Below, in pieces: positions 6,216 through 14,492 of a stretch of DNA of 43,174 bases; positions within the stretch are counted from its first letter, which is position 1; each line of letters opens with the position of its first letter. The stretch is from NCBI GenBank assembly GCA_024401865.1, contig JAKSKI010000007.1, forward strand, positions 1-43,174. The letters run 5' to 3'. The position numbers and the translations under genes are program-made. The DNA comes from Bacteroidales bacterium. Its GTDB lineage: Bacteria; Bacteroidota; Bacteroidia; Bacteroidales; UBA932. The notes under the pieces are model-generated. The model saw only the letters and a program-made list of their open reading frames with translations, was not told the DNA's origin and searched no databases.

Positions 6216-8804
6216 ATGAAACCGATACACCTCCTTACTCTCGCCGTTCTCCTTGCAGCAACGGCCTGCGGCAATGCCGACATCACTGCCGGCAAGCGCA
6301 CCGAAGCCCTCGACTCTTCACTTTGGGACCAGTCGTCCTGGATTTCGGCCAGGGACGCCGAAGTCGTGACCGGCCCCGTCAAGAATGATGAGAACCACCT
6401 TGCCGCAGATGGAGCGAGCTGGTTCCTGTCAACCGTTGCCAACGACAGCAAAGTCGTCTCCGCAAAATGGATGACGGCCGGTCTCGGCATATATGACATC
6501 TACGTCAACGGGAAGCTCATAGGAAACGAGATTCTCAAGCCCGGATTCACACACCCGTTCAAAACCAAACTCTCATTCACCTATGACATCACCGATGCTG
6601 TCCGCACCGGCAAGGGAGAGGAGAACGTGTTTGCCGCACAGGTTACACCCGGATGGTGGGCTGACAAGATAGTGACGCCCGGAGATACCGAGGGAATGAG
6701 AGGTCACAAGTGTGCCTTCCGCTCGGTGCTCGAGTTCGAATATGCTGACGGCTCCGTCAGGACTTTCGGCACCGACACCCTCAACTGGAAGGCCGGAACA
6801 GCCGGTCCCGTCAAGCACGCCGGAATTTTTGACGGAGAGCGTTATGACGCCCGCGAGACTATGGGATTCGACTGTCCGGATGCCCTCGGGACTCCTGAGA
6901 TCAACGACGAGTTCCAGGGAGAGATATTGCCTTCCAAGGGTGCAGAAGTGTATTATCGTGAAGACCTGGCCCTCAATCCGGTCAAGGCTTATATATGGAA
7001 CGGCATAGAAGGAGAGGGTGAAGAGGAATACGGCAAAGTGACAATCAAATGCGAGTTCGCCGAAGGAGAGACCATTACTCTCAACGAAGGAGAGACTCTG
7101 GTCGTAGACTTCGGACAGAACTGCGCCGGAGTGCCGGAATTCACGTTCGAAGCCGCCGGAGGCACTGTCCTGACCTGTCTCCCCGCAGAGATGCTCAATG
7201 ACGGCAACGGAGCGCACATACGCGGAATGGACGGCCCTGAAGGCAGCGTCTACCGCAAGAATCTCCGCTTCGCTGACGGCATATCGCTGACTTACACCTT
7301 CGCAGGCAAAGGCAGGAAGGAGCATTTCCGCCCGCGTTGCACCTTCTTCGGTTACAGATACATCTCCGTTACCGCCACTGACAAGGTGGTCATCAGATCC
7401 GTCAGATCCATACCTGTCACGTCCATAGCACAAAGTCTTGAGACAGGAGTGCTCACTACCGGTGACAAAGATATCAACAGGCTGATTTCGAACTCAGTAT
7501 GGGGCCAGAGGTCCAACTATCTCTCCGTGCCTACCGACTGTCCCCAGCGCAACGAGCGTCTGGGATGGACAGCGGATACCCAGGTGTTCGCCGAGACAGG
7601 CACCTTCTTCGCCAACACTGACAGGTTCTTCCACAAATGGATGAGGGATATGAGGGACAGCCGCAACGAAGCCGGCAGCTTCCCCGGCGTGGCCCCCACA
7701 GCACAGTACGGCAGGGAAATGTCCCGTCTCGGATGGGCGGATGCGGGTATCATTGTCCCCTGGACCATCTGGAAGCAGTTCGGAGACAGGGAGATTGTAG
7801 ATGAGAACTGGGAAGCTATGGACAAGTTTCTGGGCTATCTCACCGCCAACAAATATGACCACAACGCACTCATAGCGGACAACGGCAACTACCAGTGGGC
7901 CGACTGGCTGAGCTACGAGCCTCTCGAAGCGCAGACCGGAAGGGCATTCTACAGACTTCCCAACGGCAAGAGGGCGCCTCTGCCCGAGGCAGTCGAGTAC
8001 TGGAATTTCCTGAGCGCCTCCTATTGGGCATCGGATGCGACAATGATGGCTCAAATGGCTGCCTCCACAGGTCGTGATGCAGCACGCTATGAAGCCATAG
8101 CCGGGCAGGCGAAGGATTACATCAGGGAGACCTTCTTCAATTCCGACGGCTCATTCAAGGTCGACATTCTCAATACGATGCAGACTCCGGCCCTGTTCAC
8201 TCTGAGCAACGGCATCTTCGAAGGAGAGGCCAGAGAGGCTGTCATAGCCAGGCTGAAGGACAACTTCGCCGCCCACAACGGCCTGCTCCAGACAGGATTC
8301 CTCGGCACTTCGATAATTATGAAGACCCTGACGGACAACGGAATGGTCGACATTGCGTACGACCTCCTGTTCCAACACGGCAATCCAAGCTGGCTCTACT
8401 CCGTGGACAACGGAGCCACCACAATGTGGGAGAGATGGAACAGTTACACCCGCGAGGAGGGAATGGGTCCCAAGGGTATGAACAGCTTCAACCACTATGC
8501 CTACGGTTGCGTATGCGCCTGGCTGTGGGAGACCGCTGCCGGCATCAACGCCGACGTGAAAGCACCCGGATTCAGCCACATCATACTGAAGCCCGTACCA
8601 GATCGCAGACTCGGCTGGCTCAAGTCGGAGTTCAAGTCGGCGTCGGGACTTATCCGCAGCGAATGGAAATATGAGGGCGACAGCTGGACCTGGGAATTCA
8701 GCATACCTGAAGGAACTATAGCCAACGTTATCCTTCCCGACGGTTCAGCCCCTGCCGAATATGAGGCCGGAGACTACAAGCTCACTCTCGACAACGTAAG
8801 ATAG
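6216..8804 (+). CDS. Secreted alpha-L-rhamnosidase, GH78 (lipoprotein)
   Basis: The 862-residue enzyme hydrolyses terminal alpha-L-rhamnose from polysaccharides or plant glycosides. A lipoprotein signal (MKPIHLLTLAVLLAATAC, Cys18) predicts membrane anchoring. The N-terminal half is beta-rich, as in GH78. The catalytic (alpha/alpha)6 barrel begins near residue 410. The conserved acidic cluster DCPQRNERLGWTAD holds Asp441, Glu447 and Asp454, and the late MWERWNSY motif holds Glu739. A C-terminal beta domain closes the protein. It is the last gene of the corrinoid operon, 10 nt after the transporter, and is the best clue that the pathway's substrate is rhamnosylated. Its stop codon lies 3 nt from that of the convergent permease gene. 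Confidence 0.92.
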   Translation: MKPIHLLTLAVLLAATACGNADITAGKRTEALDSSLWDQSSWISARDAEVVTGPVKNDENHLAADGASWFLSTVANDSKVVSAKWMTAGLGIYDIYVNGKLIGNEILKPGFTHPFKTKLSFTYDITDAVRTGKGEENVFAAQVTPGWWADKIVTPGDTEGMRGHKCAFRSVLEFEYADGSVRTFGTDTLNWKAGTAGPVKHAGIFDGERYDARETMGFDCPDALGTPEINDEFQGEILPSKGAEVYYREDLALNPVKAYIWNGIEGEGEEEYGKVTIKCEFAEGETITLNEGETLVVDFGQNCAGVPEFTFEAAGGTVLTCLPAEMLNDGNGAHIRGMDGPEGSVYRKNLRFADGISLTYTFAGKGRKEHFRPRCTFFGYRYISVTATDKVVIRSVRSIPVTSIAQSLETGVLTTGDKDINRLISNSVWGQRSNYLSVPTDCPQRNERLGWTADTQVFAETGTFFANTDRFFHKWMRDMRDSRNEAGSFPGVAPTAQYGREMSRLGWADAGIIVPWTIWKQFGDREIVDENWEAMDKFLGYLTANKYDHNALIADNGNYQWADWLSYEPLEAQTGRAFYRLPNGKRAPLPEAVEYWNFLSASYWASDATMMAQMAASTGRDAARYEAIAGQAKDYIRETFFNSDGSFKVDILNTMQTPALFTLSNGIFEGEAREAVIARLKDNFAAHNGLLQTGFLGTSIIMKTLTDNGMVDIAYDLLFQHGNPSWLYSVDNGATTMWERWNSYTREEGMGPKGMNSFNHYAYGCVCAWLWETAAGINADVKAPGFSHIILKPVPDRRLGWLKSEFKSASGLIRSEWKYEGDSWTWEFSIPEGTIANVILPDGSAPAEYEAGDYKLTLDNVR

Positions 8805-8807
8805 TCT

Positions 8808-9602
8808 TCAGACGGAACTGCCTTTGCGGAAGAGTATTACCATCAACGGCAGCGCTATGATGCTCATCGTGGCGCTGACCGGCAGGTATATGCCGAAATT
8901 ACAGTAACTTACTATCACATAAGTGAGCAGCAGCAGAGCCACGCTCATTGCCGAACTCAGTGCATACTGTACACGTATATCCCCCGGCCTGACTATCACG
9001 CGGGCAAGATTGGGGATGGCCAGGCTCACAAACCCTATAGTCCCGCAGATGCTCACCACGCTTGTCACAAGCATACTTACCATAAAGAGTATCAGTGCTT
9101 TGCGCCAGTTAGGAAGCTCTATTTCGCCTTTATAATGCCGAGTCAGCGGACGGGCGGAAATAAGGGCCGAAGCGATGCCTGCCGCAAATAGAACCGCGCT
9201 CAACGCCACATCGGCACCGCTCACGCCTTCCATCCTGAAATTGGCAGCTCCCCACAGATAATACTGCTTGAGCAGATCTCCCGTCGGGGCATTGGTCACC
9301 ACTATGGTCCCGAGGGAACCGACGAATGTCCCGAAGAGGATGCCGAAGGTTATGAGACGGCTGGTGCTGATGCAGAGGGCCACGAGGCTGACTATCACAG
9401 CGCAGGCTATCTGGCATACAAAAGCTCCCGAGGTCAGTGAGCACCACCCCGTCATAGTAGCCACAGCGGCGCCCAGACAGGCGGCGGAGCCGAGACCCAG
9501 CGAATAGATATCCCCCAGTTGATTACGCCACAGGTACTGCATCTGCACTCCTCCCACCGGGAGTGCGATGCCACATAGTATTACATAAAGAATATTCAGC
9601 AT
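8808..9602 (-). CDS. FecCD/BtuC-like ABC transporter permease, N-terminally short
   Basis: The 264-residue membrane protein aligns with BtuC/FecCD permeases from the GxxMQxLxRNxLxDxYxLGxxSGA-type motif onward (here GGVQMQYLWRNQLGDIYSLG). Family members are about 325-340 residues and have some 60-65 residues before this point, including the first transmembrane helix. An in-frame stop at 9615-9617 rules out a longer upstream start. The downstream cytoplasmic-loop region that contacts the ATPase (GTIGFVSLAIPNLAR) is intact. It starts 4 nt after the BtuB-like receptor gene, so it is cotranscribed under the cobalamin riboswitch. No BtuD ATPase or BtuF binding protein is adjacent. It may be a working short form or a decaying remnant. 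Confidence 0.75.
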   Translation of the reverse strand: MLNILYVILCGIALPVGGVQMQYLWRNQLGDIYSLGLGSAACLGAAVATMTGWCSLTSGAFVCQIACAVIVSLVALCISTSRLITFGILFGTFVGSLGTIVVTNAPTGDLLKQYYLWGAANFRMEGVSGADVALSAVLFAAGIASALISARPLTRHYKGEIELPNWRKALILFMVSMLVTSVVSICGTIGFVSLAIPNLARVIVRPGDIRVQYALSSAMSVALLLLTYVIVSYCNFGIYLPVSATMSIIALPLMVILFRKGSSV

Positions 9603-9606
9603 AGTA

Positions 9607-11412
9607 TCAGAATTTCAGTCCAAGTTCGCCGCAGAACGACCTTCCGGGCATAGGGAATCCGGATGAGAGTTCATAACGGCAGTCCGTCAGGTTGCGGGCG
9701 GTGATGCCGGCAGTTACAATCAGTCTGCCGGGCAGTTTGAAGTCTTTGTCAAGTATGATGTCCAGAGTGTTCCAGGATGGCATTGCGCCCGTCCCGTCAT
9801 ATCTGCCGTCCCTGAGGTTCCATACCGCCGAAGCCTTCCACCCGCGGAAGGAACCGTCAGCGGACAAGGTCAGGGAGTGTCTGGCTATGAACGGAATCTG
9901 ACTGCCGTACGTCGCGCTGTCAGGAGTCTTGTCCAAGGCATCCTGCAGAGAATACGCCGCCATTATCCCGGCTGTCCATTCCCTGCCGCTGAATTCCATT
10001 CCCGACCTGACATCGAGCCCGCTTATCCGCACGACTCCTATATTGTATGGCAGCCAGATGCCGGGATCATAAGGAGTCGGAGAGGATATTATCTTATTGT
10101 TCAAATAGTTGTAGAACCCGTCCAGCTTGACGTTGAAGCGCCACCCGGGCCGGAAGGAGCAATGGTATTCCACTCCGGCATCAGTAAGCCAGGCATCCTC
10201 CGGCTTCAGCTCGGGATTACCGAAACCCGGATAATAGAGTTCATTGAACTGAGGTGTCCTGTATGCCCTGCGCCCGAATGCCACTATGTCGAGGCCCTCC
10301 GTCAGCATCCATCGCAAATCCACAGACGGGGAGAGTGTATTGTGACATTTTGTCCTGTCGAACACTCCGTCATACATCAGCGCTACGTCCGCCTTGAAAC
10401 GGCTGAACCGCAGCGTTGCCGACATCGCGGCCGCAGTCGAGAATCTGGATGCTTCGAACAGATTGGAGCGGAGATTGTCCCAAACCACATTCGCAGTCAC
10501 GGAAGCGTTCAGCCATTCATTCAGCCGGAAGCGGTGGGATGAATTGAGCTGGAATTCCGACTGCCCATAATCGTCATTGCCCCATTCGCTCAGATAGGCC
10601 ATCTTGTCATAGGAGGCCTTGGCGCTCATATCCAGGGTGTAAAGTCCGGAGAATCTGTTGTTCAGCACTCCCTGGACCAGGGCGTTCCGGTCCTTCTGCC
10701 TGTCGGTCGAAGGCCAGTCCGTAGATCCGGGCACTCCCCTGTCGGAGTCGTTGTAATATGCCTTGACGTGCCATCGGCCGGCATTGAGACGGCCCCAGAC
10801 ATCTACTCCGCCGCGTAAATGTCTTATGTCATTGTTGGCACGCCGGAGATTGTCTGCATAAGGGAAATCGCCCCTGCTGATAACGCCTGAGCCGGATGCC
10901 GTGAGGCTCACCTTGTCAGAAAGCCGGAAGTCCATACGGGCTGAAGGTTCCCAGGTGGAGAAAGATCCGGCCCTGAACTTGAATTTGCCGACCACAGGCC
11001 CGCCGTCAAACACGGGGCGTGCCGACGTGAACGACAGACTGTTCTGGGCATAGTCCACGACAACCGTCTCAAGATTGCCGATATCCAGCATTCCCAGGTC
11101 ATTCTGTCCGGTCTGCACATTGCCCACCCTGACACCATCCAGATAAATAGCAGTATGACTGCTCCCGAATCCGCGAAGGCTCACGGACTTGAGCCCGGCG
11201 GACGCACCGCAGTCATTCACAAATAGACCGGGCAGTTTCTGCAGCGCATCGGTGATTTCGATGGTTCCCGCAAGGTTAACCGTATCGGTCTTGGACACAA
11301 CAACACCCCTGTCGGCCACGACAGTAACCGCCTGTAAGGTGTCAAAATCGGATTTGTAATCCGGGGTGACTTCCGCGATGGCGCAGAAGGCCACGAGTAA
11401 TGAAGAAAACAT
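9607..11412 (-). CDS. btuB: TonB-dependent receptor, probable cobalamin receptor
   Basis: This 601-residue outer-membrane receptor has a short signal sequence and a TonB-box-like stretch (LQAVTVVADR). The plug domain follows (about residues 40-150; LQKLPGLFV, SLRGFGSSHTAIYLDGVRV), then a 22-strand-type barrel with internal TonB-receptor motifs (RTPQFNELYYPGFGNPELKPE). It ends in an aromatic residue (ELGLKF). The size fits BtuB rather than the roughly 1000-residue SusC family. The assignment to cobalamin rests mainly on the B12 riboswitch in its leader and the adjacent BtuC-like permease. It probably supplies the corrinoid needed by the methyltransferase operon across the gap at 8.8 kb. Confidence 0.85.
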   Translation of the reverse strand: MFSSLLVAFCAIAEVTPDYKSDFDTLQAVTVVADRGVVVSKTDTVNLAGTIEITDALQKLPGLFVNDCGASAGLKSVSLRGFGSSHTAIYLDGVRVGNVQTGQNDLGMLDIGNLETVVVDYAQNSLSFTSARPVFDGGPVVGKFKFRAGSFSTWEPSARMDFRLSDKVSLTASGSGVISRGDFPYADNLRRANNDIRHLRGGVDVWGRLNAGRWHVKAYYNDSDRGVPGSTDWPSTDRQKDRNALVQGVLNNRFSGLYTLDMSAKASYDKMAYLSEWGNDDYGQSEFQLNSSHRFRLNEWLNASVTANVVWDNLRSNLFEASRFSTAAAMSATLRFSRFKADVALMYDGVFDRTKCHNTLSPSVDLRWMLTEGLDIVAFGRRAYRTPQFNELYYPGFGNPELKPEDAWLTDAGVEYHCSFRPGWRFNVKLDGFYNYLNNKIISSPTPYDPGIWLPYNIGVVRISGLDVRSGMEFSGREWTAGIMAAYSLQDALDKTPDSATYGSQIPFIARHSLTLSADGSFRGWKASAVWNLRDGRYDGTGAMPSWNTLDIILDKDFKLPGRLIVTAGITARNLTDCRYELSSGFPMPGRSFCGELGLKF

Positions 11413-11462
11413 TTTTTGCCGTATTAACAGAGACTTGTCCCCGAGTCCTGGATGTTAAACTT

Positions 11463-11609
11463 GAATACGGCAGGTCTTCGGACTCGTCCGTGTCGTGAGC
11501 CTTCCCATCCCTCACAGGGACAGTGGCGCAGAAATCACGACAGCACTGATGGATTCACCGCTGCGGGCACAGTTCAGGATTCAAACCTGATTCCCTTTGC
11601 ACCTTATTC
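11463..11609 (-). promoter_or_regulatory. Cobalamin (AdoCbl-type) riboswitch
   Basis: Read on the minus strand, the leader contains the hallmarks of the B12 riboswitch in order: GGTGCAAAGGGAATCAGG, GTGCCCGCAGCGGTGA, GCCACTGTCCCT, GGGATGGGAAGGC and a B12-box-like GAGTCCGAAGACCTGCC. A closing P1 stem forms between GAATA.GG (11609-11602) and CC.TATTC (11470-11463). Downstream, a hairpin pairing TTAACA with TGTTAA around an inner GACT/AGTC stem lies before the ATG at 11412 and may be the expression platform. It should shut down receptor and permease synthesis when cobalamin is plentiful. Confidence 0.93.
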
Positions 11610-11614
11610 CGATG

Positions 11615-11622
11615 CAAAGATA
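11615..11622 (-). promoter_or_regulatory. -7 promoter element for the riboswitch transcript
   Basis: TATCTTTG on the minus strand matches TAnnTTTG and lies 5 nt before the P1 stem of the riboswitch, so transcription would begin right at the aptamer. A clear -33 element is not seen. Confidence 0.6.
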
Positions 11623-11797
11623 GCAATTCCGCGTTAACTTTCTTAACAATTCAGCAAAAAGAATCTGTCAACCGGTTATGGGGCAGCCCGGAGGACACTC
11701 CAGCCGAAGGTTCCCGGACTCGCGCAGCGTAGATGCCGTCACGCAACGGCGTATGTCGACGACCGTTACGCGCACAGCGTAAAAGGGAGGAGTCAGC

Positions 11798-11841
11798 CGT
11801 CGAGGCATCGCAGCAAGCAGGTCCCTTCGGCGCAGTCGTGC
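11798..11841 (-). repeat. Dispersed 44-nt repeat, copy 1
   Basis: On the minus strand this segment matches 43131-43174 at 38 of 44 positions by direct comparison. The first 21 positions are identical, covering the core GCACGACTGCGCCGAAGGGA. The two copies are 31 kb apart in inverted orientation, both in non-coding sequence. The second is cut by the window end, so the full unit is probably longer. Confidence 0.75.
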
Positions 11842-11909
11842 CCTCCGGACAGCCATACAACCGGGAGGTCGGAGCATATTGTGATGGCCTGCCCGGCTCA
11901 AATGCAGAG

Positions 11910-11980
11910 TTTGCCTGATGCCGGGAGGTACGAACGGCACTTTTTGGCGTGTTGTGAGGACCTGCCCGGCATCAGGCAAA
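11910..11980. repeat. Long hairpin: 16-bp perfect inverted repeat
   Basis: TTTGCCTGATGCCGGG at 11910-11925 is exactly complementary to 11965-11980, with a 39-nt loop containing TTTTT. It begins 5 nt beyond the stop codon of the fucosidase gene, so it may protect or end that transcript. It lacks a proper T-tract on the minus strand after the stem, which argues against a classical intrinsic terminator. Confidence 0.65.
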
Positions 11981-11985
11981 TAATA

Positions 11986-13320
11986 CTACAGCGGCTTCTT
12001 GAAAGAGAGCTTCAGCACATAATCGGGGCTGTCAGCAGCAACAGAAGGGACCTCGACCTCGATACCGCTCTTCTTGCTCTGCTTGAACTTGACAGGAGTC
12101 CCGTCAGAGAGTGACACAACGCTCACAAGCTTGTTGTCCACATAGGGAATCACAACCTTGGACACAGGTTTGAGGATATGCAGGTACAGATTGTTGCCGT
12201 TCTGCGTACTTACACCCCATTCGGACTCGGGCACGCAGCCTGCGACCGTACCATAGATGGATTCTCCGTTGACCTTGAGCCAGGCACCCATCTGACGGAG
12301 GAGAGCGGCGCTCTGGTCGGGAATGCTTCCGTCGGGACGGGGACCCACGTTGAGGAGCAGATTGGCTCCCTTGCTGGCCGTGCGGGCGAGAAGGGTGATG
12401 AGTTCCTTGATAGTCTTGTAGGGAGAGCCCACAATCTTGTAACCCCAATCCTTATTGATGGTCTGGCAGGTCTCGAGAGGCAGCGAAGACACCTTGGTTC
12501 CTGTCAGGTAGCCACTTGTGTTCTCACCGGGCACATCCCTCTCAAAAGGCTGGATATCCTCTCCCGGATAAGGTGCGACGTGGTGATTGTTGGCTACGAG
12601 GCAGGAAGGCTGAAGCCTGTGGATGAGCTCATATTCCTCCTTCATATCCCAGACCTTGTAAAGCTCCGCATACGAGTAATCATTCTTCTTGTCCCAGTAT
12701 CCGTCAAACCATATGGCACCGATGGGGCCGTAATTGGTAAGCAGCTCCGTCAACTGGGTACGCATAAACGCAAGATAGTCCTTCCAGTCATCGGGTTTGC
12801 CCTCCGGGCGTCCTACTCCGTGTCCTTCGCGTCCGAGAGGCCAGTAGTCGAGTCTGTGCCAGTCCAGATGCGAATAGTAGAAGTGGAGCTTGATGTTCTG
12901 CTTGCCGAGGGCATCGGCGAGTTCCTTGACGACATCCCTGCCGTAAGGAGTTCCGTCGACGATATTGAAGTCACTCGTCGCTGTCTTGAACATTGAGAAT
13001 CCGTCGTGATGGCGGCTGGTGAATGTCACATATTTGGCGCCGGCTTCCTTGAAGAGAGCGGCCCACTCCTCGGCATTGAACCTGGAGGGGTAGAATCCGT
13101 TGGCGAGCAGGGCATACTCTTCATAATTGATGTTCTTGCGGTTCTGGATCCATTCTCCGTCGGCCAGCATCGAATAGATGCCCCAATGGATGAATATGCC
13201 GAAACGCTCCTGATTGAATTCGCGACGGGCCTGCATACAGGCCTCTGTAGGCACATACGACTGCGCCGAAACGTTTGACGCAAGTACCAGGGTTGCAAGG
13301 ATGAAAAGAATCTTCTTCAT
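11986..13320 (-). CDS. Secreted alpha-L-fucosidase, GH29
   Basis: This exo-glycosidase releases alpha-linked L-fucose from glycans such as mucin or xyloglucan side chains. From the chosen ATG at 13320 the protein is 444 residues, with a signal peptide (MKKILFILATLVLASNVSAQ) and no lipobox. The GH29 domain shows RFGIFIHWGIYSM near residue 40, TSRHHDGFSMF near residue 100 and the nucleophile motif AIWFDGYW (Asp206). A small C-terminal beta domain follows. The frame is open for 22 more codons upstream, but that extension destroys the signal peptide and overlaps the preceding gene. It lies 19 nt after the ArsP_2-type membrane protein gene and is probably cotranscribed with it. Confidence 0.92.
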   Translation of the reverse strand: MKKILFILATLVLASNVSAQSYVPTEACMQARREFNQERFGIFIHWGIYSMLADGEWIQNRKNINYEEYALLANGFYPSRFNAEEWAALFKEAGAKYVTFTSRHHDGFSMFKTATSDFNIVDGTPYGRDVVKELADALGKQNIKLHFYYSHLDWHRLDYWPLGREGHGVGRPEGKPDDWKDYLAFMRTQLTELLTNYGPIGAIWFDGYWDKKNDYSYAELYKVWDMKEEYELIHRLQPSCLVANNHHVAPYPGEDIQPFERDVPGENTSGYLTGTKVSSLPLETCQTINKDWGYKIVGSPYKTIKELITLLARTASKGANLLLNVGPRPDGSIPDQSAALLRQMGAWLKVNGESIYGTVAGCVPESEWGVSTQNGNNLYLHILKPVSKVVIPYVDNKLVSVVSLSDGTPVKFKQSKKSGIEVEVPSVAADSPDYVLKLSFKKPL

Positions 13321-13339
13321 ATCGGTTAAAAGTTTGATG

Positions 13340-14338
13340 TCATACAAACAGCATTGCCGCAAAACCCACGACGAGCGCGGCGGCACAATTGATGAGTTTG
13401 GCCTTGAGGAAACTCCGCTTGCTCTCGGCTATCAGAGGAAGCGAAGCGTGTCCGTCCTGGCTGATGCAACTGGCCAGAAGCACGGGCAGAGGCACGATAC
13501 CGGAAGCATACAGCGTCACGAACACAAGGTGGGGTCCGGACTCGGGGATAATACCTATCACAGTAGCCAGCAATATCATAAGCACCGTATTGCCGCTTAT
13601 CCAGGACTGAATGTCGAAATACTGCATCAGAAGCCCCAGTACGGCCAGCACGCCGAAAGTCCAGCAGAATATGCCGGGAAGGTGCTTGACTATGACGTGA
13701 TGCCACAGATGCTCTTCAATAAAATGGTTGGAGCCAAACAGAATCACGCCCAGCACCACAGTGCAGAGCACGGCAAACGCGATATGCATCCACCTCTCGT
13801 CTGGCTCGTCATTATCCAGGACCAACAGGGCTATGAACCCAACCGTGGCTGCGGCGAGCACGGCCCTCTTCCAGCTCAGGCGCCATTTGTCGCGGTGAAT
13901 CTCGACCCTGTCCTCTTCGTGCACCTCATAATTCTCGGTGCAGTGCATCTTCTCATCCTTCTTCACAAAGACATCGGTCAGCAGGCCCGTCACCACGGCT
14001 ATGCCGAACAGCAGGCAGAATATCCAAAGAGCGTCCCCGGGTATCATAGCCATCATCACGAAGGCCTCATCTCCGCAGGAAGCTATCATCATAGCCACAA
14101 GAGCGCCGAAAGACAGCATCCTGTGGGTGTACAGGGACACTGTGGCAAAACCGCCCATACAACCGGGAATCACGCCCAGAGCGGCGCCGACTATCACTCC
14201 ACCCACACGGCCCTTGCCCAGATTGGAGAAGAACCATCCCTTCGACTCGATGTTAAGCGACTCAATCATCATCATCATCATCACCACAAGTCCGGTGATG
14301 AAGATGCTCTGATGCAACGCTTCGCTCAAAAATTCCAT
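13340..14338 (-). CDS. ArsP_2 / putative manganese transporter family membrane protein
   Basis: The 332-residue polytopic membrane protein has about 9-10 helices in two halves. Each half ends in a similar glycine/proline-rich motif: GVIPGCMGGFATVSLY in the first and GIIPESGPHLVFVTLY in the second. This is the internal repeat of the PF11449 family (called putative heavy-metal or arsenic exporter, or putative manganese transporter). A His/Glu-rich cytoplasmic loop (about residues 128-150) sits between the halves. The transported ion is not established, and neighbours give no metal-related context: the next gene downstream is an alpha-L-fucosidase. Its ATG follows a good -7 promoter box by only 7 nt. 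Confidence 0.75.
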   Translation of the reverse strand: MEFLSEALHQSIFITGLVVMMMMMIESLNIESKGWFFSNLGKGRVGGVIVGAALGVIPGCMGGFATVSLYTHRMLSFGALVAMMIASCGDEAFVMMAMIPGDALWIFCLLFGIAVVTGLLTDVFVKKDEKMHCTENYEVHEEDRVEIHRDKWRLSWKRAVLAAATVGFIALLVLDNDEPDERWMHIAFAVLCTVVLGVILFGSNHFIEEHLWHHVIVKHLPGIFCWTFGVLAVLGLLMQYFDIQSWISGNTVLMILLATVIGIIPESGPHLVFVTLYASGIVPLPVLLASCISQDGHASLPLIAESKRSFLKAKLINCAAALVVGFAAMLFV

Positions 14339-14345
14339 ACTTTCA

Positions 14346-14353
14346 CAAAAATA
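14346..14353 (-). promoter_or_regulatory. -7 promoter element close to the start codon of the ArsP_2-type gene
   Basis: TATTTTTG on the minus strand fits TAnnTTTG and ends 7 nt before the ATG at 14338. Transcription would start at or within a few bases of the start codon. The -33 element is weak. Confidence 0.5.
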
Positions 14354-14464
14354 ACCATTTCCCGATGCAACATTAAGGTCAGTAGCTGCATCTTCTCACA
14401 AAACCTATCGAAATGAGTGCCATCAAACTATTCTTCCGCAGCCTCTCCTTCAGGAGCAGGAAAT

Positions 14465-14483
14465 CCGTTCACGGCATGAACGG
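14465..14483 (-). terminator. Hairpin after the MalY/PatB gene
   Basis: A 7-bp perfect stem (CCGTTCA and TGAACGG) with a 5-nt loop lies 10 nt beyond the aminotransferase stop codon, and a second small stem lies at 14445-14456. Neither is followed by a T-run on the minus strand, so termination is uncertain. Confidence 0.3.
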
Positions 14484-14492
14484 CATGTTCCA

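Larger units (their letters stand above)
11640..11985. other. Repeat-rich intergenic region
   Basis: This 346-nt spacer separates the riboswitch promoter from the 3' end of the alpha-L-fucosidase gene. It holds several nested repeats: an imperfect stem around 11742-11771 (ACGCAACGG against CCGTTACGC), a 44-nt unit at 11798-11841 repeated in inverted orientation at the window end, and a 16-bp perfect inverted repeat at 11910-11925/11965-11980. Short ORFs on both strands (for example 11668-11979 minus) have no family resemblance and a composition driven by the repeats, so I do not call them genes. Confidence 0.6.

Noticed and set aside
11651-11979. Overlapping short ORFs in the 11.7-12.0 kb spacer
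   Set aside because: They cover repeats in both orientations and match no family I know; no promoter or start context supports them.
14231-14290. Short trinucleotide run (ATC/ATG repeats) as a phase-variable tract
   Set aside because: The repeats encode consecutive Met residues in a TM helix of the ArsP_2-type protein; triplet units would not shift the frame.
13214-14416. 400-codon plus-strand ORF opposite the ArsP_2-type and fucosidase genes
   Set aside because: It is antisense to two well-supported genes and its His/Gln-rich translation is a by-product of their codons.
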